From Chalara sp. BL73 (lineage: Eukaryota > Ascomycota > Leotiomycetes > Helotiales): 64,000 nt of DNA. The DNA lies in NCBI GenBank assembly GCA_918026815.1, contig CAKJVC010000114.1, forward strand, positions 62,001 through 126,000, read 5' to 3'. The translations under genes were made by a program, and so were the position numbers. Shown here piece by piece: positions 12,220 to 23,589 of the stretch (positions within the stretch are counted from its first letter, which is position 1; each line of letters opens with the position of its first letter). Below the pieces are notes generated by a model, which was not told the DNA's origin, ran no database searches, and saw only the letters and a program-made list of their open reading frames with translations.

Positions 12220-13384
12220 CAGTCATACACAATTTATCCTAAGTTTACCATGCAATGCCCAAGCTTAGATAGCGGTAGTCCCTTGAAGTTCGCTTCTTTA
12301 AATCATTAATCTCTATGTAGAGATATACAGTGAAGAGCTCATCTAAAGCGGTCTCCGTCACACCTGATATACCGTCTATCCTAATGAGACTACTGCAACT
12401 TCTTTCACCTATCATCGTTCTATCGGGATGTAAGTCAATGGCCGCCTGGACCGGGGACATCAAAGAGCAGTTGGAGCGAAAACTAATAAAATAGATAAAA
12501 AACGAGACTAACAAGTTTGACAAATAGACAAAACTTAGGAGTAATTGGAACATGAGATGTTATTCATATATGTGACGTGAAATCATATTGTAGTGAGAAA
12601 CCTTGATTTATCTAAGAAACTGATTGTTATACACATATTGTAGGCTGAGAGACCAAACCTATTCCGTATATAGATCACGTGATATATGTGGTCCTTAACA
12701 AATCGATTTAATATGTTGAAGATCAGAAAGAGAGGTAGACCAACGGCTCTAATAAGCTATACGCAATCAGTCTGCTTCTGCGGGTTTAAATGAGGATGAT
12801 TCTAATACCTGATATATGATGTTCTCGTTTTCTGTTGTTGGATTTAATCTATTGAATACTCGACATTGATGCTGTAGCCAATGAAAATTCCTGAGGCGCT
12901 TGAATACTGACCTGCGACGAAGAGATAATATCAGTTACAGATACTACTGATTAAGACTTCTAGTGGCAAAAATATCTTTGCTTCACAACAACTTCAGTGT
13001 GGTCAGTTGAACAAAAGCTGTCCTCGATTTAAACAACTAAAATGCGTACTGTCTTGGACTTTATCAAATGGCTGCTATTAAAAAATATCTAGCCGTTAGA
13101 TGAAAACAGAAAGCGCTCAATTGCATAGAGTAACGATGGTTGTGTTTTCTAAATGCGACCCGTGCACCAGACATGTTTCGAAATACAACACAGTGTCACC
13201 TAATTTCTAAGTAGACGTACAGAAAGATAATCCTCAGGGAGCCGAATTTGCGACTTGATTCAAATTGACTCTAGATAGAAAGATCCTTAGCAATATCCTC
13301 AGCACAAGAAGATCGCCTGAAGATCCATGAATCTTTGGTACTGTGCTAACGCCACATTCTCTCACCATTTTCTTGGCAGAGAAC
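12220..13384. other. Intergenic 1.2 kb, nothing recognised
   Basis: This is moderately AT-rich sequence between the alcohol dehydrogenase and the hydroxyacyl-CoA dehydrogenase relic. A minus-strand open frame at 12245-12553 is low-complexity and hydrophobic with no family resemblance. I see no RNA gene or repeat. Confidence 0.4.
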
Positions 13385-14220
13385 CTAGGGAATACATTTC
13401 AACTCCACGTTTCTTTTTATCTGTAGCTCTACTGTTGGTAGGCTATATATTTCCTCCGCCGAAATTCCATAATTGAAGGGTACCACAGCTGCCCGACGTG
13501 GGCCATGACTAGATTCTATGGCAGTATCCACATCTCCCACGGACACAATTCCATTCGAAATAAATTGACAAGCCTCGCGGAACAGGGCAAAGCCCACACT
13601 ATTGCCCACGAAACCGGTGATTTCTTTACGAAGAATGACAAGACAAAAGCCAGCATTGAGGCTCTGGAAATGGTCCTTGACAAACTAGGTCTCGTCGGGA
13701 TCAATATATGGAGGCGGTACAGCCTCAATCAAAGGAGCCAAGTGAAGCGGGTTGAACGGGTGCACAACATCGAGCTACGATTTATGTTCGAGGTTCTCAA
13801 CTTGTTCGGAGGCCGGATTCCCGGTGTGGAGCTCATGAATGTGCCACGGAGGAGGCACCCTCCAGTATGCGTACCCAAGTGGGCTTCTTGAAGTCAAGAA
13901 GCTCCGAGCATTGTTTCTGCACTATCGTCGCGCCGGCGCAAGCCTCTCCGATCGATTTACAGATGGTTACGCGTCCGCAAAACACGAGATGCTGGATACG
14001 ATGATCTTTTCCCATTCCCATGTCATTTCAAGACTGGAGATAGAGAGGCATAAGTGTGGTGATATGCTGCTCTACGTTCTTGCATACCTCAAACATTGTA
14101 CGTCGGCACCGGAGTACATAAGGTGTAATGTTGCAAAAAAAAGCCCGATGACGCCTAACCCGATAAGGGCAATAATTTCCTTGGATAGTTCTTCTATGTT
14201 AAAGAGCTGGGGAGATTCTG
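13385..14220 (-). pseudogene. 3-hydroxyacyl-CoA dehydrogenase (HADH family), decayed
   Basis: On the minus strand the family landmarks appear in order but in shifting frames. The NAD Rossmann strand (IALIGLGVIG) lies near 14150-14180. ATIVQKQCSELLDF lies near 13900-13960. A degenerate SSTPGI stretch comes next, followed by HPFNPLHLAP (the HPFNP substrate/NAD motif) and ITGFVGNSVGFALFREA. Lesions include a stop at 14072-14074, frame changes before and after the middle segment, a stop at 13833-13835 and an in-frame TAG at 13685-13687. The C-terminal domain then reads to 13385. No set of introns restores it. An intact enzyme would perform the NAD-dependent third step of a beta-oxidation-like chain. 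The upstream boundary is approximate. Confidence 0.8.
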
Positions 14221-14785
14221 AAGTCGTCTTTGTTTCTTGGACTGTGTAGATGGAAGCGGGTGAGATTGATTGTGCATCAGAATAATAACAATATGAGAAC
14301 GAGGATAGCTTATTTACAATCGATCACTGCCCGCAAGTTTCGGGCAGCACTAACAGGCTAATCCCGCCCCACAACGCTCGATACGTGTAAGACAGAGAAG
14401 GCCTTGCGGAAGTAGAAGGAGAGAGTTTGTAGTGTACCACGCATGAAGCGGCAAATAGTATGAGAATCTCCAAGGATTGGTAGGGCATCTTGATAGGTTC
14501 ACAATTGCGTACCCAAGCCTATTCCCGTCGGAATTTGATACTCCGTCATGATTTTGATCCTCCGTTTCACGAACCATACTTCTACGGTAATTTTTGTGGA
14601 ATTATTTAGATAAAAGTAAGCTATGTATGTATGTGCAGAAACTGTAAATGCTGTCAAGGTAGAGGACCGGCATTAAAGAACCCCTCTAAACTACTTGCAA
14701 AACTTCAGAAACCAAATCGCTGTCGATTCTGTTGATGCCAAGCTTGAACGGAATGGTGACACATTTTAGAAGCTGAGCAGTCGCA
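14221..14785. other. Intergenic, nothing recognised
   Basis: This 565-bp gap is the upstream region of the flavin oxidoreductase at 14786. No motif or coding signal could be supported. Confidence 0.4.
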
Positions 14786-16180
14786 ATGCCAACAACAAAT
14801 CTGAACCCATCGGCTGCAGCACCTTATTTCACTCCCCGTCATGCCAGAACTCCTGGCGCACCTTATAAGGTCGACAAGACAACTCCTACGCTGTTTACTC
14901 CTCTGAAAATTCGCAGTGTTACCTTGCGTAATCGAATCATTGTCTCTCCCATGTGCCAATATTCTGCTGCACCGTCGGGACCAGAGGCTGGCCACTTGAC
15001 AGATTACCACTTGGTGACGCTAGGTCAATACGCACTCAAAGGCGCAGGACTGGTATTTATCGAGGCTACGAGTGTACAGTCAAATGGCAGGATAACCCCC
15101 AACTGTCCTGGGTTATGGGACGACTCACAGATCGGACCCATCAAGCGTGTTGCCGACTTTGTGCACAGCCAAGGTGCTGTGTGTGGCATTCAACTGGCTC
15201 ACGCAGGTCGAAAGGCGAGCACAACTGCCCCTTGGATCGCGTCGCAGTACAGAAGCGAGCGAGGCTTGGGTGCGGGCAGTGTCAGGTCTACCGCAGACGT
15301 TGGTGGGTGGCCAGGTGATGTTGTTGGGCCGATGGGAGGTATGGATCAGTGTTGGGATGGACTTGGCCTGGCAGAGGAAGGCGGTTTCTTCCCTCCTCGA
15401 GCATTGTTGGAGTCGGAGATTGAGAAGCTGGTCGAAGATTTTGGAATGGCCGCGGCAAGGGCAGTTAAGGCAGGCGTTGACCTTATCGAGATCCATTCCG
15501 CACATGGGTACCTCCTGCATCAATTCCTAAGTCCGGTTACCAATCAGAGGACCGACAAATATGGTGGAAGCTTTGAAGGAAGAACGAAACTCGCCAAGGA
15601 GGTTGTTGAGGAGATTAGACGAATAATTCCGGCCGATATGCCACTGTTTTTTCGATTCAGCTGCACCGACTGGTTGGAAGGTACCGAGGTTGAGAAGAAA
15701 TTTGGTGGCAGCTGGGATCTCGAGGACTCGATGAGACTGGCAAAGGAGTTATTTGACTGGGGAATTGACTTACTAGACGTCAGCAGTGGAGGAAATCATA
15801 AGGATCAAAAGGCGGATATGTTCTCTGATAAAAACTACCAGATATCAAGGGCTGCCAGAATCCGACAAGAAGTAAGGAAGCTAAATAAAAATCTGCTCAT
15901 CGGTGCTGTTGGCCTGATCACTGAGGCGGAAACTGCGAAGGAAATTCTACAAGAGCATTGGAATAAGGCTGAGTCACCAAATGATGTTGGAGCTGTGGGG
16001 GCAGAATCGCGACTTGCTGCGTCAATGATACAGCAAAATGGTGAATTTGGGCCCATGGCAGATGTTATCTTAGTTGCTAGGCAATTTCTGAGAGAACCGG
16101 AATGGGTGTTGAGGGTAGCATGGCAACTGGGTGTCGATGTTGCATGGCCAAGTCAGTCTTTGCGAGTAAGGTTTCCATAA
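14786..16180 (+). CDS. NADH:flavin oxidoreductase, old yellow enzyme family (YqjM-like)
   Basis: This FMN-dependent ene-reductase/NADH oxidase-like enzyme reduces activated C=C bonds. It is a single uninterrupted 464-aa frame, unusual among its intron-rich neighbours. The TIM-barrel begins at about residue 35 (LFTPLKIRSVTLRNRI). PMCQYS at 56-61 carries the redox Cys (C57) that marks the YqjM-type subclass. QLAHAGRKAS supplies substrate-site residues. HSAHGYLLHQFLSP and TDKYGGSFEGR are family signatures. The C-terminal FMN phosphate region includes DVILVARQFLREPEW. Intronless structure with a bacterial-like subclass leaves room for horizontal origin, but I cannot test that. It lies between a decayed HADH gene and the P450, consistent with a role in the same pathway. 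Confidence 0.9.
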   Translation: MPTTNLNPSAAAPYFTPRHARTPGAPYKVDKTTPTLFTPLKIRSVTLRNRIIVSPMCQYSAAPSGPEAGHLTDYHLVTLGQYALKGAGLVFIEATSVQSNGRITPNCPGLWDDSQIGPIKRVADFVHSQGAVCGIQLAHAGRKASTTAPWIASQYRSERGLGAGSVRSTADVGGWPGDVVGPMGGMDQCWDGLGLAEEGGFFPPRALLESEIEKLVEDFGMAAARAVKAGVDLIEIHSAHGYLLHQFLSPVTNQRTDKYGGSFEGRTKLAKEVVEEIRRIIPADMPLFFRFSCTDWLEGTEVEKKFGGSWDLEDSMRLAKELFDWGIDLLDVSSGGNHKDQKADMFSDKNYQISRAARIRQEVRKLNKNLLIGAVGLITEAETAKEILQEHWNKAESPNDVGAVGAESRLAASMIQQNGEFGPMADVILVARQFLREPEWVLRVAWQLGVDVAWPSQSLRVRFP

Positions 16181-17822
16181 GTATATAAAGCATAATGTCG
16201 ATTGTCCTTGAGATTGCCGTTGCACTAAGTTTCTGTTATCAGGAAGTCTATTTTCTATAACCTTACGCCCGCTCATTCTCGATTACTTATGACCGTCAAT
16301 GGTGAGACTTCTAATTTTTGCAGAACTAGCGCCGTTAAACTACATAAAGCTCACTAAGGCATCTAAAAAGAATCAAATGTTTTCTGATTCCCTAACCAAA
16401 TTTTAAGAACTGTAGTCCCGCGCAATGGATATTTGTAACATTCGTTCATGGGTGAGAGACATCTTGCTGTAAGGCTCAGAGCCAACTTTCCAAGCAAAAT
16501 CTAAGTTTGTTGAAAGTTGATTCGTGGTTACGGTAACACATTGAGAGGGTGAAAAAGGATTATTGACGAAAATGATATCCATATCATCAAGTGTCAGTGG
16601 CTGAGCGTCGGGACATATGATACCAAACACGAGCGGCAGCCGCTACTGTTATCATGCGAAGTCCACTCTCTGGAACGATTTTAAATGATTCTGGAAGTTG
16701 CTTTGGCGTAAGTTTGTCCTGACAAGACCTTCAACCTTACTGCGGCGAAAGCCCCGACGGGTTCAGTTAGTTTTAGAGTGAAGGAGCATGAAGGCATGAT
16801 AAGTGGCAGGATTATTTTGTTAGCAATATCAACAGGAAAGATTACAAGCAGCTAGCTTGTCCATATATTCCCCATCAAAGTAAAAGACTAGCAACCTTCG
16901 CATCTTGCAAATTGTGCACTTTATTTCACGACAAACGAGGCTGGACAGCTCGATACAGTTTCTTCAAACCAGCAGGTAGTTTTTTACTTAACCCGAATAC
17001 AGTATAGATAATTGCGCCCTCCTTGAAATTTCATGTCTCGGTATCTTTATCCTTCAGGCAATGCATATGTTCTTCAAAAAGCCATCAATCGCAGGAAACA
17101 TGTCATGGGTTTTGTCTCTTCATCTAATGGACATCTGCCTCTGTAAACTCTATTAACTACAATTCGTACAATGCACCCCATTTCCAAGAAAGAATAGCCT
17201 CTGTTGATCTGTATGAGGCGCATTCGTACAGTTCACTACTACCATTAGTACAGTAGCAATATCTAGAAAAAGAAATTTGTAGAGATTAATATTCATAATC
17301 TTTCGTCACCCGTAAGACGGGCCAATTTATATTACACTTGCGTGATTGTTTCCTATTGTGTCACCCAATTGCAGCCTGTTGCAGCATACCATCTATGCTC
17401 TACGTTCCTCAAGAACACATAATATAAATCAGGCGCGGTGTTCAAATCTCCGACTACTAGCCAGCGCCGACGTCGACGTGAGGTATTTGTCAGTGTTGAA
17501 TAGGTTGATCTATAGCTCGGACCTTGTCCCTCCGTTTTCAGCTCGAAATAACCACAACCCAGACATGGTTACTCATCATTCTTTTAATCCGGGGCAGTAC
17601 AAGGATTGTTTGTTCAGTACTCACAACCATACGTCGCTTTGTGTTTATCCCCACCTTTGCGACCCCATGATAGTGTGGGTGAGCGGAGCAGATCGGCGTG
17701 TGTAAAGCCGAGTAGTATTCGGGGTATGAATACTTGCAACTACAGTTAAATACGCAGGCAAATGCACAGACAATTCCCCATATCTGTAACTTCATATCAG
17801 GGACTAGTTTGATCGATTCATC
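16181..17822. other. Intergenic 1.6 kb before P450; possible transporter remnant
   Basis: Most of this stretch shows nothing. A candidate sugar-transporter tail at 16403-16630 is listed separately. The plus-strand frame at 17346-17705 has no family resemblance. Confidence 0.35.
16403..16630 (-). pseudogene. Possible MFS sugar-transporter C-terminal remnant
   Basis: A 75-codon minus-strand frame contains CPDAQPLTLDDMDIIF. This resembles the (F)xPETKGLTLEEMDxIF tail that ends fungal sugar/quinate-type MFS permeases. A stop codon lies just upstream in frame (before RLPLVFG), and no transmembrane helices were found further upstream. This is a weak, short match and may be chance. Confidence 0.25.
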
Positions 17823-19571
17823 ATGGGCTGTACTACTACCCTTTTTGACCTTCAATTGCGCACACAAGTGAAGGGGCTATATGTCTTTTCCTTCTGTTTC
17901 TTAGTATGCTTAGTTATTTCCATTGTAAGATGGGCCAATAAGACAGACATTCCCAAAATCAAGGGCCTTCCTGAGCTTCCAGGTATCCCTATATTTGGGA
18001 GTCTCTTTCTCCTTGGGAAGCACCACGCTCGAAATTGTGCGAGGCTGGCCAGAACCTATGGAGATGTTTTCCAAGTTCGTCTAGGTAATCGAGTATGTTC
18101 GAAACGCCTTTCTCGACTTTTTGTCACTAATTAGATTGCGCCAGCGATTCGTCTATGCCAACAGTTTTGAGTCAGTCAAGGAACTTTGGATCAAAAACCA
18201 GTCTGCTCTAATATCTAGGCCGAAGTTCTGGACGTTTCATAATGTTATTTCTGAGACACAAGGTGTCTATACCTTAGGGACCTCTCCTTGGAGTGATTCC
18301 GTAAAGCGTGTCCGTAAAGCTGCCGCTACCGCTCTCAACCGACAGGCGGTACAAACGTATCTCCCGTTCATTGATTTGGAATCATCGACCAGCATCAGCG
18401 AAATTTTTGACGATATCAAGTTCGGTGATATCAACCCAATCAGCTACTTTCAACGACTATCGCTCAATATCAGTCTTACCCTCAATTACGGATTTCGAAT
18501 TGACGGCACTATTTACGATCAAACGCTAAAGGAAGTGGTCACCGTAGAGCGAGAGTTAAGTAATATTCGCGGCATTGCCCACAATTGGCAGGACTTTGTG
18601 CCTTTGCTTCGGCTCTGGGGAGGCTATAAGAAGAATGCCATCAAATTTCGCAATCGCAGAGATGAGTACATTCTTGGTTTCTTCGACCAGCTCAAAGAGC
18701 GCATTGCCAAAGGAACGGACCATCCATGTATTGCCGGAAACGTCCTGAAGGACCCAGAGGCAAAACTTAATGAAGGCGAGCCTGACTTTGCTCTGTTCTA
18801 AAGCTTGGATAGCTAACATCCCGTAGATGAGCTCAAGTCTATTTGTTTGACTATGGTCGCTGCTGGCCTCGATACGCTTCCTGGAAACATTACTATGACC
18901 ATAGCATACCTGTCCTCTGCTCATGGGCAGGAAATCCAATCTCGCTTGTATGCAGAAATTATCAAGTCGTACCCGGATGAAGACCCGTGGCACGCTTGTC
19001 TGACCGAGGAGAAGTCCGCATACGTCAAATCATTTATCAAGGAAGTGCTGCGTTTTTGGTCTGCACTCAATCTCTCTTTTTACCGGCAAAGTACCAAAAT
19101 TATCCAGTATAAGGGGGCCATTATTCCTGAAGGCACTCCATTCTTGATGGTAAACCGTTCTGGCTCGTCAAACTGATAGCCTTAGACTAACATTAATAGA
19201 ACTTGTGGGGCGCGAACCACGATCCTGAGCATTTTGAAAAACCCATGGACTTTATTCCAGAGCGTTTCATGGGCGTCGAAGAGATAGGTACGCAACATTA
19301 TGGCTATGGAGCCGGTACACGAATGTGTGCTGGTGCTCATTTAGCGAATCGTGAGCTATACACCATTTTCACTCGATTGATTCTGGCTTTCCGCATTGAA
19401 GGCACAAGCGATCTGAGAAGTCGGCCAAATTTAGACACAATCGAGTGTAACTCTGTTCCCACCAGCATGATCATTCAACCCAAGCCATTCAAGGTAAAAT
19501 TTGTTCCACGGAACGAAAAGCAGTTGAAAACGTGGATCGGTGAAAGTTCCAGGAAGACAGAACATTTATGA
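17823..19571 (+). CDS. Cytochrome P450, CYP504-like (phenylacetate hydroxylase type)
   Basis: This membrane-anchored heme monooxygenase is most like CYP504 aryl-acetate hydroxylases of ascomycetes. Four exons give 531 aa: 17823-18092, 18145-18775, 18827-19149 and 19200-19571. The N-terminus has one hydrophobic anchor (about residues 20-40) and a Pro-rich hinge (LPELPGIPIFG). The I-helix is AGLDT at 313-317, ExxR is EVLR at 373-376, and the heme ligand is C451 in YGAGTRMCAG. RFVYANSFESVKELW, the ISRP segment, and MCAGAHLANRELY match this family's habit. Intron 2 (18776-18826) begins GC instead of GT, and the reading frame requires it. The nearby oxidoreductases suggest aromatic or aryl-acid oxidation. 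The substrate is unproven. Confidence 0.87.
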
Positions 19572-20504
19572 TGCAGAATTTATAAAAAGATGGTTAGGAA
19601 TGCATTAAATGACTTGAAATAATGCGAAATATATAATCTAGTTTTCTATTTAGGACATAGGTGTTACGGCCCATACGTTTTATGACCCATATATAAAAGA
19701 TCTGGTAAGGTTAAAAAAAAACCTAGGAGAATTAAATGTGCCACATATAACTAAAATCCTAATAGCAAACATAAGAATGCTATTTAAATTGAGCACGAAG
19801 CTCTTTGTGACGCGTTGAACCCGTAAGGAGTGCTCGGCTTCACTTAACCTTTTCACATGCCAGCTTTCGCTGGAACCTACCCCTTAATACCCCTAAAAGC
19901 TAACGGGCCAATTATGGGCCAGCGTGGCTCGCTACGGCTCGGCTATATAGTCGCTTTTTCTTTCTTTTTTATCTTTTTTCTTTATGTTAATCTTCTTGTG
20001 ACATAGCTACAATAGCCAATTATATAAGTTGCTATTAGCTTGTTATATATTATTTTAATATTAATTCAGATATTAGCAGCCAAACTGTTACCTCTCTACT
20101 GTAGCGTTTTTAAAACAGCAATAGTAAGCTGTCTGTTTGCGAAAAAGTACATGGTATTTAAAAGGGGGAGCCAGCTATTCCGGGGGGACATGTTTAGTGG
20201 TTAGAACTCAGCCACCTGTGGCAAGGACTTCTAGCCGCCACTGTAGCGCTAAATAACACTGTCAGCCGAGCGGTAGAGTTTAACGAGATAACCGCGGGCA
20301 CCCCGCACCTCGCCCTGCAACTTCCTGCTCACATCGGATTGTTCCATAGCCACATTTTCGCACAGGAAATATATGGCCTGATAATTATCAAACTTTTATT
20401 GTATGGCCGTATCGTGTGTCGTTCCAGACATTGACAAGCTGCCGGCTCAGGCGTAGTTGAAATGCAAGGGAACAATCCTCACCCTAAACAGAAAAGGGCA
20501 TCAA
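19572..20504. other. Intergenic, possible old solo LTR
   Basis: Near 19660 there is a TGTTACGGCCCATACG start, reminiscent of fungal LTR ends. A TATATA-containing, pyrimidine-rich stretch follows at about 19935-20000, and a tract to about 20100 has a composition unlike the flanking genes. No matching 3' terminus or target duplication was found, so this is only a suggestion. The last 400 bp should contain the promoter of the regulator at 20505. Confidence 0.2.
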
Positions 20505-23102
20505 ATGCGTAAGGGAGCCCGAATCCGCCTATTTCCAGTCGTCAAAAAGTCATCGAAAACCATGAGATTAGTGCACGAGGCTAATGCAAGTTTCATAATT
20601 AGGTGTATCGCGTGTCGTCAGAGCAAGATAAAATGCTCCGGCGAAAGGCCATGTGCGAACTGTCAGCGACGCTTCGTACGATGCAAGTTCATGGAAGGAG
20701 GAAATAAAGTTACCGAGCCCGCGAGGTAAGTTAGGTTGACTGCTAATCCTTTTCGCACCTCTCAATGATGACAGAGGTCGTAGTAATAGTAGATTTTCAC
20801 GCTTGTTGCATCAACGCAAGCACACAGAGCAGCTTTCACCGCGGACGAATGAAGGCTCGAGTGAAGTCGTGTTTGGGCTATCGAGTGAGACCGACAATAG
20901 TGAGTATTTTCGACGCTGTCCGAAATATTATAGCTGCATGACTAAGCATGTGATTCCTTGCAGCTCCCAGCCCTGAGAATACCACTCTGCCACTAATACC
21001 ACGGATTAGTCGTGCGCACAGCATCTGGACAAGCCCTTTTACATTGCCATCCAAAACTATTATCAATACGCAGAACAACAGACGCAACTGGAGTAAGTCC
21101 AACGTCTAGGAACGAGTCTGATATTAGGTTGACCGAGTCAGTATGGCTAGCTCCATCGTCACCGTGGTCGTTCACGGTGCGTCTCACACTCCTGGTGACC
21201 GAGAAGCTCAATCTAAATGGTTCCCCTTACCATCCTCCCAACTTCGTCGACGACGAAGTCTACCCTCTACAATGGAGCGTCGGTTCGGCGGTCAACAAAA
21301 CCCCTGATGTGACTGGATTGCCCTCCATAGAAGACGCTCGCTACCTTTTCAACACTGTTAAATTACACATTGGTCAGGTGTATCGACTCTTAGACGAAGC
21401 CACTTTTATCGCCAACATGGAAGAGTTCTACTGGCAAAACGCTGCTGTCGAGAAGGCAAACCAAAGTCGCCTATGGTTCGTCCAGTTTCTTCTAGTTCTT
21501 TCTCTAGGCAAGGCCTTCCTCTCGCAGTCGAAAAATAGGACAGAGCCACCTGGTTCGAAATTCTTTAGTCGTGCCATGTCCCTGATGCCGGATCATGGCT
21601 GCCTATGGAAGGACAGCTTGATGGCTATCGACTTTTTGGCCTTGGCCGGCTTGTATTTGTACTGCATAGACCACAGGGAGTCGGGTCACATATACGTCAG
21701 GACACCTCCTGCTTTAATCATTCACAGTGTGCTTACCTTATTTTGGTACAGGTTTCCCAGGCAATTCGCATTGCCCAGTTGGAAGGTCTCCATACACAGC
21801 TGCCTGAAAATGAGCTCGGTACTGATACGGTTACTCGATGTCGGAACCTCTGGTGGACTTTATATATCATGGATCGGCATTTCTCATCCTCTTTAGGTAT
21901 TCCTACGATGACACAAGACGGCGATATTACCGCCTTGCTCGAGCTACCCAATGCGGGCTGGCCCCAAGATCCGACACTTATACTTCAAGTGCGATTGTGG
22001 CGTCTCCTGTCAACCATTCTAGCTAGTAAGTGAAACCTTGGTGTCTCTCTCAATAGGTGTCTTCTCTAATATTTTTCGTAGCCGTATATAAGGCGGAAAA
22101 AACCCAGTTGGTCCAATTCCTCGAGTCTACGAGATCCATATTACAGACCCTAGCTGGACACGCACAGGAGGTAGAAAAGCTTGTTCATATTAACCCCCAA
22201 AACTCGGTCGAGATAATGTCAAGAGGAACACGTCATATAGCTTTGTTGTATCACAAGGTTCGTAGAAAACTCAGCGCGCCATTGCCTTTTAGTTTGTTAT
22301 TGATTACGTTCTTCCAGTGCGTGATAATTGCAACACGACCTCTTTTGCTGTCTGTCCTCATGGAGCTGTTGGAATTTGACCGAGAGGTGACAGCCTGGCA
22401 GGAGCTTTTGGTTCTCACAAAGCCTCTTGTCTCTACCGGCATCAAATCAGCGATCAAGACGCTTCAGATCTTGTCCGATGAAGATAGCACCTTGGGTAAG
22501 ACAACCCCTGCTTCTAATCGCGCCAACTCCTCGATGAAACTTACAGGTGAGCAACAGAAGCATTTCTACCGTTTGATCTCGAATTCCTACGCGCGGCGGC
22601 GATGCACCTATTAATGGCCGGCGCAATCTTCCCGGATATGGCCGATAGCCAACCCTATAACCAAAGACACGTATGCTTAGTCCTCGACGAGATGATTCAC
22701 AAGGGCAACCGGGTGGCAGAAGCGCGAAAAGCTGAGTTGAATTTCCTCGAACTTGCATTCCAGGAGTTCGCTATGCGAGTAAAACAGCAGGACCTTCAGA
22801 CTTTGAGCTGGACCGATGCAGTAGTAGAGACGCGGGAGAATGGTGAACCGATAGCCAGACAGGAGCAGCGCCAACCACCACAAAACGGACATCAGGGAAC
22901 AGGCGCAGATTTAGGCCCCCTCCCTGCCATGTTGGGCCAGACCAGCATGGCACCGCAGATTGTCCAAGATTATCTACAACCGCCGGAAACCGTCGAGTTT
23001 CTTGAGAACATCGGTATTTCCTCGGGCGATTTCCTCAACATTGTGGATCAAATGGGTAGTCAGGACTACGGCATTTTTGGTGATTTTGGTCCTTCAATGT
23101 GA
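20505..23102 (+). CDS. Zn2Cys6 transcription factor (fungal-specific TF domain)
   Basis: This nuclear regulator probably controls the 23.6-34 kb genes. Eight exons give 733 aa: 20505-20725, 20775-20899, 20964-21092, 21142-21695, 21752-22025, 22082-22257, 22318-22495 and 22558-23102. The zinc cluster is C34-x2-C37-x6-C44-x5-C50-x2-C53-x6-C60. The fungal TF domain contains the RNLWWTLYIMDR signature (exon 5). Intron 6 (22258-22317) is 60 nt with no stop, so retention would insert 20 residues. Removal gives the family-like YHKCVIIATRPLL. Intron 4 has a weak GTCAGG donor. A second ATG at 20562 also precedes the zinc cluster and would give 714 aa; the start is the least certain part. The C-terminus is Gln/Pro-rich. 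Confidence 0.82.
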
Positions 23103-23589
23103 TTTGGTAAAGACAGAATCACTCTGTTGTGTGGAGGCTCTTTCAAGTCACAAAATTTTTAGACGCATTACTCCATCAGCCACACCTAGTTCAAAATATT
23201 AGAGATGAGATGAATGGGCGTGAATGAGCGGAGCTTGTATCTATGGACCTCTCTGCTATGTCATGTTTGTGTAGGGTAGTTGGACTGCGGCTGTTAGGTA
23301 ATGCTTCACGCTCCCCAGCCTGCTAAACTCCTGGTGATCGGGATGGGATTTTCGTCCCAAGCAGCCATTCAGACATGAGAGAATTCGAACATCAATGTAG
23401 GACGGGCGAGTTGGCAACCGAAAGAAAAATATTCGCGGCCGGGTGCAGGGAGAGGCCCATCGGCCGGTTGTTGGGGTGAGGCTCCAACGACTGGCCTTTG
23501 CAGGAGCTGATCCAGTCACCTGATTTGTAATTTAGATGGGATATATGGGAGTGATAGGTGATCAATTAATAATATTATCTCTAAGTGAC
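23103..23589. other. Intergenic between convergent genes
   Basis: This 487-bp gap lies between the 3' ends of the regulator (+) and the Fe(II) oxygenase (-). No supported gene or repeat is seen. Confidence 0.4.
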
